Source: Prinia subflava
Lineage: Eukaryota; Chordata; Aves; Passeriformes; Cisticolidae
DNA: 64,000 bases
Reading direction: 5' to 3'
Assembly (NCBI RefSeq): GCF_021018805.1
Contig: NC_086283.1
Span: 54,068,312 to 54,132,311, forward strand
Shown here piece after piece: positions 31,202 to 42,875 of this stretch (position 1 is its first letter; each line of letters starts with the position of its first letter). The notes under the pieces are model-generated. The model searched no databases. It saw only the letters and a program-made list of their open reading frames with translations, and was not told the DNA's origin. Made by a program: the position numbers and the translations under genes.

Positions 31202-34200
31202 GGCCTCTTTCACAGGCAGGGATGCATCTCAGCAGCCACCACCGCAGTGAGAGCACAGTGGTTCAGGGGTAAAAAGGCTGGATCCAGGCAGTCACATGAA
31301 CAGAATCATGCATAAACAAGGTCTGCAATTACTTAGCTGACTCTCTTCCCCAAAGCTGAGCATAAATACATATTAGAGCAAAGCCGGACTGGTAGCTCAG
31401 TTATTTTTCCGTCCTTCGGCCAAAGAGTCTGTGGTGGCTCCATTTGGATCATGCGTCCTCAGCATTCCTGTGATCAGTCATCAGGGCAGCGTCTTGAAAT
31501 AAGTGGTAAGCTGAAGCAAGCTTTATGGAGAGCTGCCATTTTCTCTTCCTTGATGTTGTTATTTCAGCCCCAGCTACTTTTCCTAAGGAACTTTCCCTTC
31601 AAATGAGTGTTGTCTGCGATGTGATGGCTAAATGTATCAACAGTAAAGCACATATACATATGTAGTATTTGAGGCAGAGATGTGCAGTAATTGTTTCAGA
31701 ACCATTTGGGGCTTATATCAGAATTGTCAGGACACAATTTTCTCTCTTCTCATTGATACATTTGCTTTCACGAAGGTAACTATATGTCCTATCTGTTTTA
31801 TCTTGTTTTGTGATTTCCTTGGCCTTGTTTGTAAGCAACACCTCCCATAGCTTGAATTTCAAAAATTTATGTTTCAAAAAGCATCCACCAGAAACCAGAG
31901 TGTAACCTGGTATTTCCAGAAGAGATTCACTTGTTGCCTAGATTTCACTCAGATCATCTTATTTTGCGAAAAGAAAGAGTTTTTTTGTTTTCTTGTGTTT
32001 ATTTTAGTGCCCCAAATCCTTTCCTTGCCCTTTGAAACTTATCCAGAGCACTGTGTCACTGTGTGCAGTGCTGTCAGTGCATGCACTACAGTCAGGCTTG
32101 TGGCTGTGAAACATTACTCAATGGGACAGTGGAGCAAACAGATTTTGGAAGCATTGTGCAGGCAGATGGCAATTCTGGGGATGGGCTGGCCCAGGGACCC
32201 AGGCACGCTGGCATACCAGCTGGATCAAAGGCTGTGGGTGACATGGAGCCGAGCTGTGGTCACTCTTGTGGGGTCAAAGCAGTAAAGAGAGTTGCCCCAC
32301 ACCACTGGCCCTCCCACCAAGGCTTGCCCAGGGTCCCTGGTTGCTGCTGCCACCTCAAGGCTCTCAGGTTTGGCACTGCACGCTCCTCAAAGAGCCCCAA
32401 GTTTGCTTGTTTCTAACTATTCAGCATGTTTTGGGAAGAGGCTGCAAAAGGTTTATATCAAGTAAGAACACAAAATAAGGCAAGCAAAGGCTCAGTGTGG
32501 TGGGAGTACTGCCCTATTTGCAGAAGGTCCTAGGTCCCTGTGCAGCTGCTGGTGTCAGGGCATCCCAAGGGTCCTCTGCTCCGTCCCTGAGCTGTGGCTA
32601 CACCAACCTGAGGTTGTCAGGACACCACAACTGTGTGGGAGGTGGTGCCAGGCAAGCTTCAGAACCTTTCATGTATTTCTCTTCTCTATTGTCAGCCCCT
32701 CATACTGTCACTCTCTCCAGGTAACTCAGACAGCCTCTCAGCATAGTCTATGAATGGTTGGTACTATCCTTTCCAGCACGTGCGAGGTCAGGGCTTCTCC
32801 ACTGTGCAAACAGTGTCATGGTGCTGCAGAAGCATCTCGAGGATGAGGCCAAGGAGATGTCCACCAAGGCCTTCACCAGCAGCCACACTATTGCTCTTCT
32901 TTAGAGACTGTCTGCCAGGGCATGCACTCTCCTGTTCTACTATAAGTGTGCCTTCTGCTACATTCAAGATCTTGTACATATCCCAGACATTAATTAGTAC
33001 CTTTATTTGCAACCACAGAGCATGATGCACCTGACCTCTTTCCAGCGCTTCATAACCCCAGCACAGTGGCTGGGGCACACTGCTGGGGGAGGGGAAAGGC
33101 TGTCCTTTCCACCAGCCAGCCTTGCTGCTGCTGCATGCTCACTCCAGAGGCAGCTGCTTGCCTGGTTGCTTTTGTGGAGAATTCAGAACCATCATCTCAG
33201 CACTGCTGGCACACCAGCAGGCCCAGGGGACACAGACAAAACCTCCAGGAATATTGCCTTGAGGAGGTCTGGTGAGGTGAGGAGGAGCCTGGCAGTGACT
33301 GCTGCCTGTTTGTGGGTTTTCACCTTCTGAGTCAGTGGAAACTTGCCCACCACCTAGTTTTGGAGCCTGTGGACCCATCTAGAGTCACTTGTGGTGGCTT
33401 ACTGAGGGTATACTGTCTGGACTGTTGTCTTAAAGTATAATCCCCATAGAAGCCAACTTGGAAAAGCTCCTGATGACTAGTAGCAGGCATTGAGTCATGC
33501 CTACAAGTCATCCCCCTTTTCCAGACATCCTGACCATGCTGAAGGGAGCCTTCATAATCTGTTTGAATGGCCTGCAAAACCAAGTACCAGGCACAAAACC
33601 CCAGCTAACCAATGGAGTGTGTTAGTAGTCCAGGCTTCCTTTCCTGCATTTTGTCTATGGGCAGAGCAGGGAGTGGGTGCAGCTCCAGTAGTGTGCAAGT
33701 CAGTGCCTAGAGATGGTGCCTTTGCAGAAAGTCAGCTCAGCCATGAGGAGGGAAAGGTGGTCTTTGAAAGTCAGGTTTTGGTAGAAGTAAATGGAACAAA
33801 GCCTAGGGGCAGGGGGAAAGAAAAGGATGGATGCAATGGGTCTTATTTTCATTACAGTATGAAGAAGAAGCACAATGAGTGAGAGAGTTCATAAGTCAAT
33901 TTGATACCTATGTGGCTATTCAGATTTTATCCTGTAGAAGCTTAACTCTTTGTACCCTGGACTTGAGACTTTGTGCTGGTGGGAACAGCAAGCATCCCAA
34001 TTTTACGTATTCTGCGGGAACATAAGAAGGAGATGAATTACACATTTAATGGGAATACTAAAGCATAGTAAAGCATCTAACTAGACATTCAGTAAACTTT
34101 CTTAAAGCAGTTATATTTATCACCTATCTTCTGTCTGCTGGAGACCAGTAGTATTCTAGTAGAAGGTTGTGTCTGAACATTTGATTTTTAAATTTGGTTA

Positions 34201-34511
34201 TAAAACTGTCAGAGAAATTCAAGACTGATCCAAAGTGAATTTCTTTTTACTTTCCTTGCAAAAGGTATAATCCAAGAAATATCTCTTCTAGGTCATGCAA
34301 AAAATAATTTCTGACACAAGGTGTATGTATCATCCCCACCTGGGGTATTTCTGATGAGACCACACGAATGTCTAGAAATTATTCACAAAAGAGCATGGAC
34401 TTACGTTTCTCATGTCCCCAGTGAATGCTCTATTCAGTGTTATTATTCAGTGTTCTTCATCAGGCTGTCTCAGTCTCTTCTGTAAAACTTAATTTCTTTT
34501 GCATGCAGCTC

Positions 34512-34778
34512 TTACATGTGTTTTGCTTGCCAGACATTCAAAGCCCTAGTTGCTAAGGTACAGTGTGTTTCATGATCACAACACAGGGTTGGGTAAAAAT
34601 CAGCAGTCTCCTCATGCTGTCTACATTTGGTTATCCATTTCATCCAGTGATTATTGAAAGCTTTTAGGAAGACAGCAGTCTCCACATGCTGTGTACTTTT
34701 GGTTATCCATTTCATCCAGTGATTATTGTGAGGTTTTAGGAAGGCAGTATAGTGAAAGATTGATGTTACTGCAGCCAC
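34512..34778 (-). other. Unrecognised open frame containing the 72-bp duplication
   Basis: 88 codons on the minus strand from ATG at 34778. The two 24-residue repeats come from the DNA duplication. There is no known family, signal peptide or membrane segment, and no promoter is visible. Probably not a gene; recorded because the frame survives the duplication. Confidence 0.12.
34601..34744. repeat. Tandem duplication of a 72-bp unit
   Basis: 34601-34672 and 34673-34744 are near-identical. Both start CAGCAGTCTC and contain TTGGTTATCCATTTCATCCA and GTGATTATTG. The period is a multiple of three, so a minus-strand frame (34512-34778, 88 codons) shows two 24-residue repeats, each with NNHWMKWITK. 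No protein family is recognised. Confidence 0.93.
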
Positions 34779-37700
34779 TTGCCAAGGTACAGGTCAGTCT
34801 GCAAAGCTGAGAAACATGTGAGGTGTAGGTACCCAAATTTTCAGTGAGCTCAATCAGCACAGCAAAAGTCTGTCAGCAACTACATGTGATCAAACTAGAG
34901 AGCACTTACCTTTCCCTGCAATGCAGCAAAAACATATTTTTGTATTTAGCTCTTTAACTCGTGGAGCATGAGGGGTGTCATTTGGTTTCACCATGTTTTC
35001 ACATTTAAACACCAGTCTTAATACATGTTTGTATCAGGCAGCATCACAAACCACAGTGGCTCTCATTGCTCAAAGTGAGAGAGGTTAAATGTCTGCTCAC
35101 TAATTTGACAGGTCAAAGCCTTTCTTTATAAACTGTTTGAGGTGAGATGCATGTTGTATTCTGTATTTCATAAATAGCTGATCTCCTCTTTTGGAGCACT
35201 AGCAGTGTTGTCTGGTTTTGACTGAGATAATGCTGTCACCTTTTCCATCAAGAGAGCTGCTGTAACTTACGATTTGGTTTTCAGTCTACACGGCTATCTT
35301 TACCATCTCCCAATGTGTGTTTTGCTAATATGTACTTCATAAAATGCACAGATTCTGAAAGTGTCCAAAATGTCCCTCTCAGCCAAGTAGTTTGCTGGCA
35401 TGGTCTTGAGAAACAAGGTGCAAAGGAGAGGGAATTCCTTCCCTTGCTTAAGTGGGTGGTATGGGCGCTGTTGGAGTTGCTGCCCAGCTTCTGCCACAAA
35501 CTGCTATCAGCATCCCAGTTCATGTTTTCTAGTCTCTTTAGTGCTAAAACAAGGGCTGGATCATTAAATATTTTCTGCTCTGGCCTTGCTGCAAGGTTTG
35601 TTTGGCTTGCTATATGCCACCACAACTTGACAGCCTCCTGATAGATCACCTGATGGATCCAGGGAGGGTGTTTTATCTCTGCCATTCTGGGCTCCTTCTT
35701 TAGCTGCCAGCTGAAGAGAAACACATCTGTGTGTCTCAGGCCTTAGTGCAATACCTGTTACAAGCTGCCTAATATTTTCTGTTCACTTTAGAGAGAGATT
35801 TTATCTCTATGTTGGGGCAATAATCTGTTGCCTAAGACTGGACCATCCCTTCATTTTAGCAGTCAACTAAGATATTTTAAATTTTACCTAGTTCCAGCAC
35901 AAAAAGGTCCCTGCAAGTCAGCCAGATTACGCACATTAACAGTAATTAATTTCCTCATAAATTTCTTTGATTGAAACTATCAGATCCTTCTCTCCTCTCT
36001 CATCTCAGCCACCAGAACCAGGCAATGCTTTCAGTGAGTATATAGCCTTTATCCCACATACATGGAAGTTAATAACCATGGATAGTTATTCTGGGACACT
36101 CACAGACCAGCACACATCCCATTTGATAAAGTTCACTACTATACAAGGGCGTTTCCCCAAATATATTTAATTGAGAAGAATATCCAAATACGTGGAACTA
36201 CTGCTCCAGTACAAGCACCCTTTTGTGAACCAACGTAAATACAGTAATGTGATAGCTCTAATTTTGTTCTGTAGTGACAACACTTGTCCAAGTCTAGTAT
36301 GGAGTGGTTTCATTTGTACATGTCTGGCAATTTCCTGATTATTCAGACTGGGTATAATTTATTAGCTTTATTTTCCTTCCTTCTTCTTAGCACTGTAATC
36401 GTTGCTTTAGCAATTTTATATTCTGAAGCAAAGGGTGGTAAAGGCTAACTTAAAATAGTTATGAGTTCTAAATAAAGCATCTCACAACTATCTTAGTATC
36501 TAGTATCACTGGAAATTCACAGCATATTTCAGCAGGAGTCTATCAGTCCCAAAGGGGCCATGGTACTGCAATGACCATGCTGACCTTAAGATTGTTTGAC
36601 TGTGTTTTTGGGCAACTGTTGATGTTCCCTAAATATCACAGCAACCCAAAAATCTTGTAGAAGATGTAAAAGCTAAAAAAAATCTGTATATATCTGAGGG
36701 AATCCATGTTTTATGTGGAAACAATGTCTGCTTCCCAGATTGCATCTCCAGGATTTCTGGTTATTTTACATAGTGTTGCAGGTCGAGCGTTGGATTCTGT
36801 TGATGTGGTGCCTTTGCCGTGTGTTATTTTGGTGAATTGTGCTAAAAGCAGTCTGACTAACTGACTCCAAATCAACATTCTGGTAGTGAGACAAAGATTT
36901 GGCAGATAATCTGCTGAGATGACTTGAAGATGTATGACTGGGAGTCATATTACTCTGCACTATAAAAGTCCAGTCCACTTTCATACAGTTAGGTTCCTCT
37001 AATGTATTCCTTCTTGGAGTGTGTTTATGAAGTTTCCTCCCTTGGATAAGGGGATGCCCACTAAACATACTCCTCAAGGCTAGGAGAAAGAGACCTGCCC
37101 ACAAGTGTTGATATAGGTCAGTTACCTCGATCTCTCTGTAATAATTGTTTCTTTTTGTCAGCTTTAATATAATTACTTGAATACAACTGCATTGATATCA
37201 TGCACTATCTATCCTATCTTTCTAGCAGTTTTAGCTTTTGTACTGTGTAGTAAATAAATCTGAAGATCTTTTGTCTAATCGTAAATAATTTGTGTTATAT
37301 AAATACATCTGATTTGCCATCTTTAAATCCTGCTGGACAAAGTTTCTTAAACTGTGATAAAGTCTAGAGGTAAGGCTGGGTCTAACTGCACCCATACTCC
37401 TCTCTGAGCAGGAGTTTAGAATGCAAGAGGGTCCATGTGGCTCAGTAGCAAGGTTTTTCTAATATACTTTGTCTAAAGCTCCCACTCCACCTGTGACACC
37501 TTGACAAGGTTATGCAGGCTTTGAGCAATGTGAAAGCCTGCAGAAGCACTTGGAAGAGAAAGTGAAGGGCCTTTGGAAAGGGGTCTTACAACTGCCATGG
37601 GAGGTAGTGATTTTTCTTACATCCCATTACTGCACAGGAAACAAAAACTGCTGGAGCAAGGAGAATATATCAAGGCACTGGAGCCTGGTGCATGATTTTC

Positions 37701-40447
37701 TGGTGTAGACTGAGTGGCAGTATTTGCAGGGTAGGCAACAAGACACATTGCTGTCTCATTCAAGGTAGCCTCCATCTCATATTGAGTTGTTTCCAAGAGC
37801 AACTCTTCTTTTAACCTGTATGTATAAGCCCATTAATTAGAGAAAAATACCAACATACGTCCTGTCACCTACTCTTGGTTTCTAACTACTACCTCAAATA
37901 TCTGCCTTTACGAGTGCCCTAGGGCAGAGATTGTTAACACAGTCTTTGTCACATTTCCAGCTACAAAGATGCCTTACCCATCTTGTCTGCGTATGAATTC
38001 CACGGGTACGTGCAAAAAGACGTTCTTCTCCTCAAGGCTTGGGACAAAGGTTCATTTCTCCCTCATGCCACAGTTTCTGTGGTCTCCATGGCTGTTACCT
38101 TACTATTTATGGAGGCAGTATTGCATTTGTTATGTGTACAGCTTGTTCTTTGGTAAGTCTGCTAAACAGCAATATGACGACTTTTGCTGACAGTATATTT
38201 TTCTTTTAAGGCCTTTTTGATTGTTGCTGATGCAGAGATCATTATTATGACTTACAGCTTGTACACTTGAGGTGTGTTTTTAAGGGACAGAATAGTAGAC
38301 CAGTTCACCTGCTCTCTGGGCCAAGAAACTCACTTAGCCATGCCCATCTGAAGAGGTGCAAGTGTATTTGCCACTAACACAAAAGTCTTCTTATGGGTCC
38401 TGGAAGGCCTGGTGGGTAGCAAACTTAGCTTGATATTTCTTTGCAAGGAAGACCACAAATCTGATGGCATTTCTAGAAACAAAGCTTCACTGACTGTTCT
38501 CACCTGTCTACATCTCTGAGTGTTGGATTTCTCCCTTGTATGTTACTTATGGGGTGCAGATCTGGGACGTTATCAGGAGGTGCGTGTGGCTGCAATGTGT
38601 AACTCACTTGCAACGAGTGTGAATGGCAGCCCATGGAGTATGGAGGCAGAGACCCAGTCTGTCAGCTTGCATGGAAGCATTGGTGTTGCTGTGCATGCTG
38701 TTGCCATGGCAAGCCTCAGCAATCACCATTTCACGAGCAGGAGAAGCGGAGACAGCGTGTGTGTGTTCAGATGGCTCACCACACACTGAGAGGTGCACGC
38801 CACGGCACTGATGTTGGAGTGAAACATGAATGCAGTTGTGAGCAGAAAAGGGAGGAAAAGCTGCTATGGCTGTTTTGAGAGGGGGAGATAGCTGAATGCT
38901 ACAGTAACATGGCAGGAAGTATAAACAGAGATGCTGTGAACTGAAGAAAGACAAGAAAGGCAAAAATGAAAATGAGAGTTCTGCAGCAGTTCCTCACAGG
39001 ATATTATCATCTACTTGTGTAGGAAAAGGGAAGAAGAAAGTAACTAGCAAGCCTAAAGGGCCCCTGAGGTTGTTTTTAGACATCTCTGTGTTAGTTTACA
39101 GGACAGACAGCCAGCATAAAAAGTGGATGTGGTTCCAGTGAGCAGAGCTAATCCAAGTAAGAAAAGAGCAATGTTTATTCAAATGCAGTGAGGGCATGAC
39201 TATGCGAGTTCACAGGATGAATTTCCCAATGTCTTGAGAGCAGTACTGAGAAAAAACACCCCTGCTTTGGTGTGACCCCATGGAGAACCCTTCCTCCTGC
39301 CACAGCTTTGAAAAGCACTGATTCAACCATTCCACTGCTGGCCTGCAGGGAAGTGTGACACTGATGCTGGCAGGTCTCCTCCCCAAGATCCTCACGTTCC
39401 CTGTGGGGCTGCCCGGGGTGTCACGGGCCTGCAGGAGTACCACTGAGAAGTGCTTTGCACACTGGCAGCCCAGTGGTGCTGATGCTCTCCTGCCATCCAC
39501 TCTCCACTCTCCTACTTCTCCTTGTCCTACAGCCCATAGACTCCCATAGATGTGTAGTGATATTTTGCACTTCTCCTTGACCTCTGGGAGAAAGAGTTAG
39601 CCACAAACTGGTCAGTCTCTTGAGAGCAATTGTTTAAAATTGAAAGCCCATACTCAGCACTGACTGTCATGCTTCCACTCTTGCTTTTACTGATTTAAAG
39701 CAGAAACAATTTTACATAGGAGAAGGATGCTACACCTTCTGGGAAATCAGAGCCTGTTTATTTAGCTACTGGTTTCTTTAGGCCAAATCCAGTTTCCCAT
39801 CCTTTTGGGCAATGTCCTTTTACTATAGACTGGAATTTGGGGAAGAGATTAAGACATAAAAGAAGGAAGGGGATTATGATATCAGATCTATGTGGCAGGA
39901 TTAGTAATGAAGAGATCAAGCACCAGTGCCCATTTTGCTGAGGGGCTATTTTCTGTGCAGCAGTTGAGCCTTCACCTCTTGCTCTACTGATTCATGCACA
40001 GTCCAGCCCTTCAGAGTGATCCCAGAGTCAGCCCTTTGTGAAAGGTTGTGCTCTTTATTTATTTTTCCCCATCAGCAAAGCATAAAGGGCAAGGCTTGCA
40101 TATTTTTTTTCTTTCCTACTAGTTTCCTGCTCTCCCAGCATTGCATTCTGTGCTGTTGCTGGCAGGACACCATGTTATTGCTACAGCAGACCAAATGCAA
40201 ACTCGCCAGCATTGTTGTTTATCATTTAATCATACTGAGTGCGTTCAGCTTTTGTGAAGGGCCCTAAGAAATCATATGTATATTTGCTAGTTTCCACTAA
40301 TTTGGAAAGTACTTGAACCTGACTTTGCTTGTTGACGTGAGAGAATGATACCATTCCCTTCTACTCTTGCACTCTGGTGAAGTCGTAGTCTCACCCTGGG
40401 TCAATGACAAGACTTTATCCAGGCAAAATGCTGTGCCCAAGAGATGA
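34745..40447. other. Gene-free DNA, 5.7 kb
   Basis: Contains the unexplained frame at 35281-35724. Otherwise AT-rich unique-looking DNA with no repeat family recognised. Confidence 0.6.
35281..35724 (-). other. Unrecognised 147-codon open frame
   Basis: One of the few open frames not explained by a repeat. It begins MFLFSWQLKK and contains a Trp-rich, globular-looking stretch (PPWIHQVIYQEAVKLWWHIA) and LALKRLENMNW before a Ser/Thr-rich end. I do not recognise the family. It may be a fossil of a retroelement or processed gene, or chance. No splice or promoter context supports it. Confidence 0.15.
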
Positions 40448-40515
40448 GGGGGGTGTGCTGGTGGGAGGGGTGCGGTGGGGGGGGAAAAAGGGCGGGAAGG
40501 GGGATGGAGGGTGGG
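40448..40515 (+). repeat. G-rich tract with quadruplex-forming runs
   Basis: At least eight runs of three or more G within about 68 bases, including GGGGGG, GGGAGGGG, GGGGGGGG, GGGCGGG, GGGGG and GGGTGGG. It easily satisfies the G3+N1-7 quadruplex pattern on the + strand. Confidence 0.85.
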
Positions 40516-42054
40516 AATAAGTTAGGGCAGTATCTTGCTAGCTAGAAAACAGTAACATTTCTTTCAATGAGCAGCTTCTTATTCCTGGATACAACGTGCT
40601 GATAAATAAACCCCCTAGAGCCGCAATGCTTGCAGAGAGAAAACAGGTTCCTGCCTCCCACAGTAACTGATGACCAGGACAGCATCTAGTTACGATATTC
40701 AGCTTGGCTTTTGCTCATCTAACACTGCACAGTCTTGTTTATGTACAAACTGTCCCACGTTGTTGCTTTCTCTTTAGAGCAAAAGAGGTCTCGGGCAGCT
40801 GAGGGAAACGACAGAAGTAATATTGTGAAAATTGCACAATTTACATAGTTGTTTGTCCCTTTCCTCGAGATCCCTGTGAAAACAACGACTGCTGATGATC
40901 AGGAGAGGAACAAAACAAATCTTGGTTTCCTTTTCTGCAAGCACACAAGGAGGCTGCACTTAATTAGTAACACGCTGCAAAATAACCCTCTGCAATTACA
41001 GAAGGTACTGACCACAGAAAATGTGCTGCTCAGGGTACAGGGCAGTGGGGCTATCATCATTCATACCCCAATAAGTGTTTCCAGTGCTGACTTTTCAGGC
41101 ACAAGATACACAGCAAGATCTGGAATCCAAAATACAAAGGACTCCCTCATTGTTTTCTTCATTAAAGCCTTCTCAGTGTAGCACCCTGGCACTGGGCAGT
41201 AGGTTCTGAACCTACTGTGTAAACTGCATGATTACCATGTTTGGAAGCTGTCTGTAAATGTGAATTTGTAGGTCAATTTCTCAGTAGCTACACGAACACC
41301 CTTTGAAGTTCTGCAGCATGGACTGTGAAAGCTGCCACTCTGCCCACGGTGAAGGTCTGTCTGGCTTCCTGTTGAACTGCACCAGTCTGAACACGGTACT
41401 CCTGCCCACTCAAGGCTTGTCAAACGCAGAGACGAGGCACCCATGGCTCACCCCTGCTTGGGGACAGCAGCCAGGGAGGAAAGAAAAATTGTCTTCAAGG
41501 AGCTTTGGTCAGGCAAAAATCTTGTCCATTTGAGTATTCTCATGCAGATCTTGAATTAACCAAATATACTAAAAAAAAAAAAAAAAAAAGAATTGTAATC
41601 TGACACTCAGTTAAGCCAGAGTTGTCTAAAAAAATCACAATAGGTGATCAGTTAACTTCTCAGGGCCTTTCAAGTGGGTTCAATGATTTTTCATCTTCAT
41701 GAGATGCATTTTGCAAGGAATCTTCATTAGCTCTGCTGTGACCCTCACCAAAGTGCAGGTGCATGAGCTGATTTTATGGGCACACAGATGCACATATTTA
41801 CAGATGTAGATTATTGAAAGATCACCCGCAGGTATGTGCACATTCTGTAAAAAGGCACAAGTATGCATGCAGTGATTTCTTCAAAACCATGTGTGGAAAC
41901 CTTTTTTACAAATGTACTCTTACACACAAATTTAATTAACATTATGAATGAATCTGTTCTCAGAGTGGAATAGAAGAATAAATGCATAGTACTTCTTGTT
42001 GAGATCCACAGATTGTCCTGTAGACCAAGTGCAAGTAGAATTACAGAACTATTG
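40516..42054. other. Non-coding DNA between the G-rich tract and CR1
   Basis: Contains a C/EBP-like ATTGCACAAT at 40831-40840 and the poly(A) run at 41571. No gene seen. Confidence 0.6.
41571..41589 (+). repeat. Poly(A) run of 19
   Basis: Nineteen A, ending in G. No recognisable element precedes it. Confidence 0.95.
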
Positions 42055-42875
42055 TCTAGAATTATAGAACCAACACTGAATGGTTTGGGTTGGAAGGCAC
42101 CTTAAAAATCATCTAGTTCCAATCTCCCTGCCGTGGGCAGGGACACTCATCACTAGACCAGGTTCCTCAGAACCCCATTCAACCTGGACTTAAACACTTT
42201 CAGGCACAGGGCATCCACAGTTTTTCTGGGCAACCTGTTCTTGTTCGTCACTACTCTCTGAGCAAAAACAAAGAGCTAATCTGAACTTGTTCTTTTTTAG
42301 TTTAAAACCATTGGCCCCTGCCTTGTCCCTATCTGGCCTTATAAGAAGTCCCTCTTTTTCCATTTTAAAGCCCCCTTTAGGTGCTGGAAGACCATAGTTA
42401 GGTCTTCTTTTTCTTCAGACTGAGCAGCCCCATTTCCTTCAGCTTGTCTTAGTAGGAGAGCTGCTCCACCCCTCTGATCATCTTTGTGGCATCCTTTGGA
42501 TCCACCCTAACAAGTCCAAGTCCTTCTTGTGTTGAGATGGATGCAGTGTTCCAGGTGGAGTCCCACCAGGACAGAGCAGAGGGGCAGAATCCCCTCCCTT
42601 GTCCTGCTGCCCACGCTGCTTTGGATGCAGCCCAGAATACAACTGGCTTTCTGGGCTGTGACCTCACAGAGTTGGCTCATGTCCAGCTTTTCATCCACGA
42701 TAAACCCCAAGTCCTGCTCCACAGGACTGCTGTCAATGGGTTGTTCTCCCAGTCCGTGTTCATGTCTAAGATTGTTCTTACTCAGGTGCAGCATCTCGTA
42801 CCTGGAGTTGTTGAACTTTGTGAGGTTCTTGTGGGCCTACTTCGCATTTTTGTCCAGGTTGCTAAATAGATATCC
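42055..42875 (-). mobile_element. CR1 LINE, long minus-strand copy
   Basis: Starts with the reversed 3' end (GGTTTGGGTTGGAAGGCACC) and continues through GGGACACTCATCACTAGACC, CATCCACAGTTTTTCTGGGC, TGAGCAGCCCCATTTCC, GGCAGAATCCCCTCCC and GATGCAGCCCAGAATAC to GTTGAACTTTGTGAGGTTC, in consistent minus-strand CR1 order. It is about 0.8 kb, 5'-truncated, and has no intact reading frame. Confidence 0.93.

Larger units (their letters stand above)
28601..34600. other. Gene-free DNA, 6 kb
   Basis: Contains the T51 tract and the AGC repeat. 32.1-33.4 kb is somewhat GC-richer, with overlapping short frames on both strands and no recognisable protein. No LINE copy seen beyond 28.6 kb. Confidence 0.6.

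Noticed and set aside
31043..31315. Poly-Ser protein or polyglutamine-type gene
   Set aside because: The AGC repeat is not inside any convincing exon. Frames are short with no domain outside the repeat.
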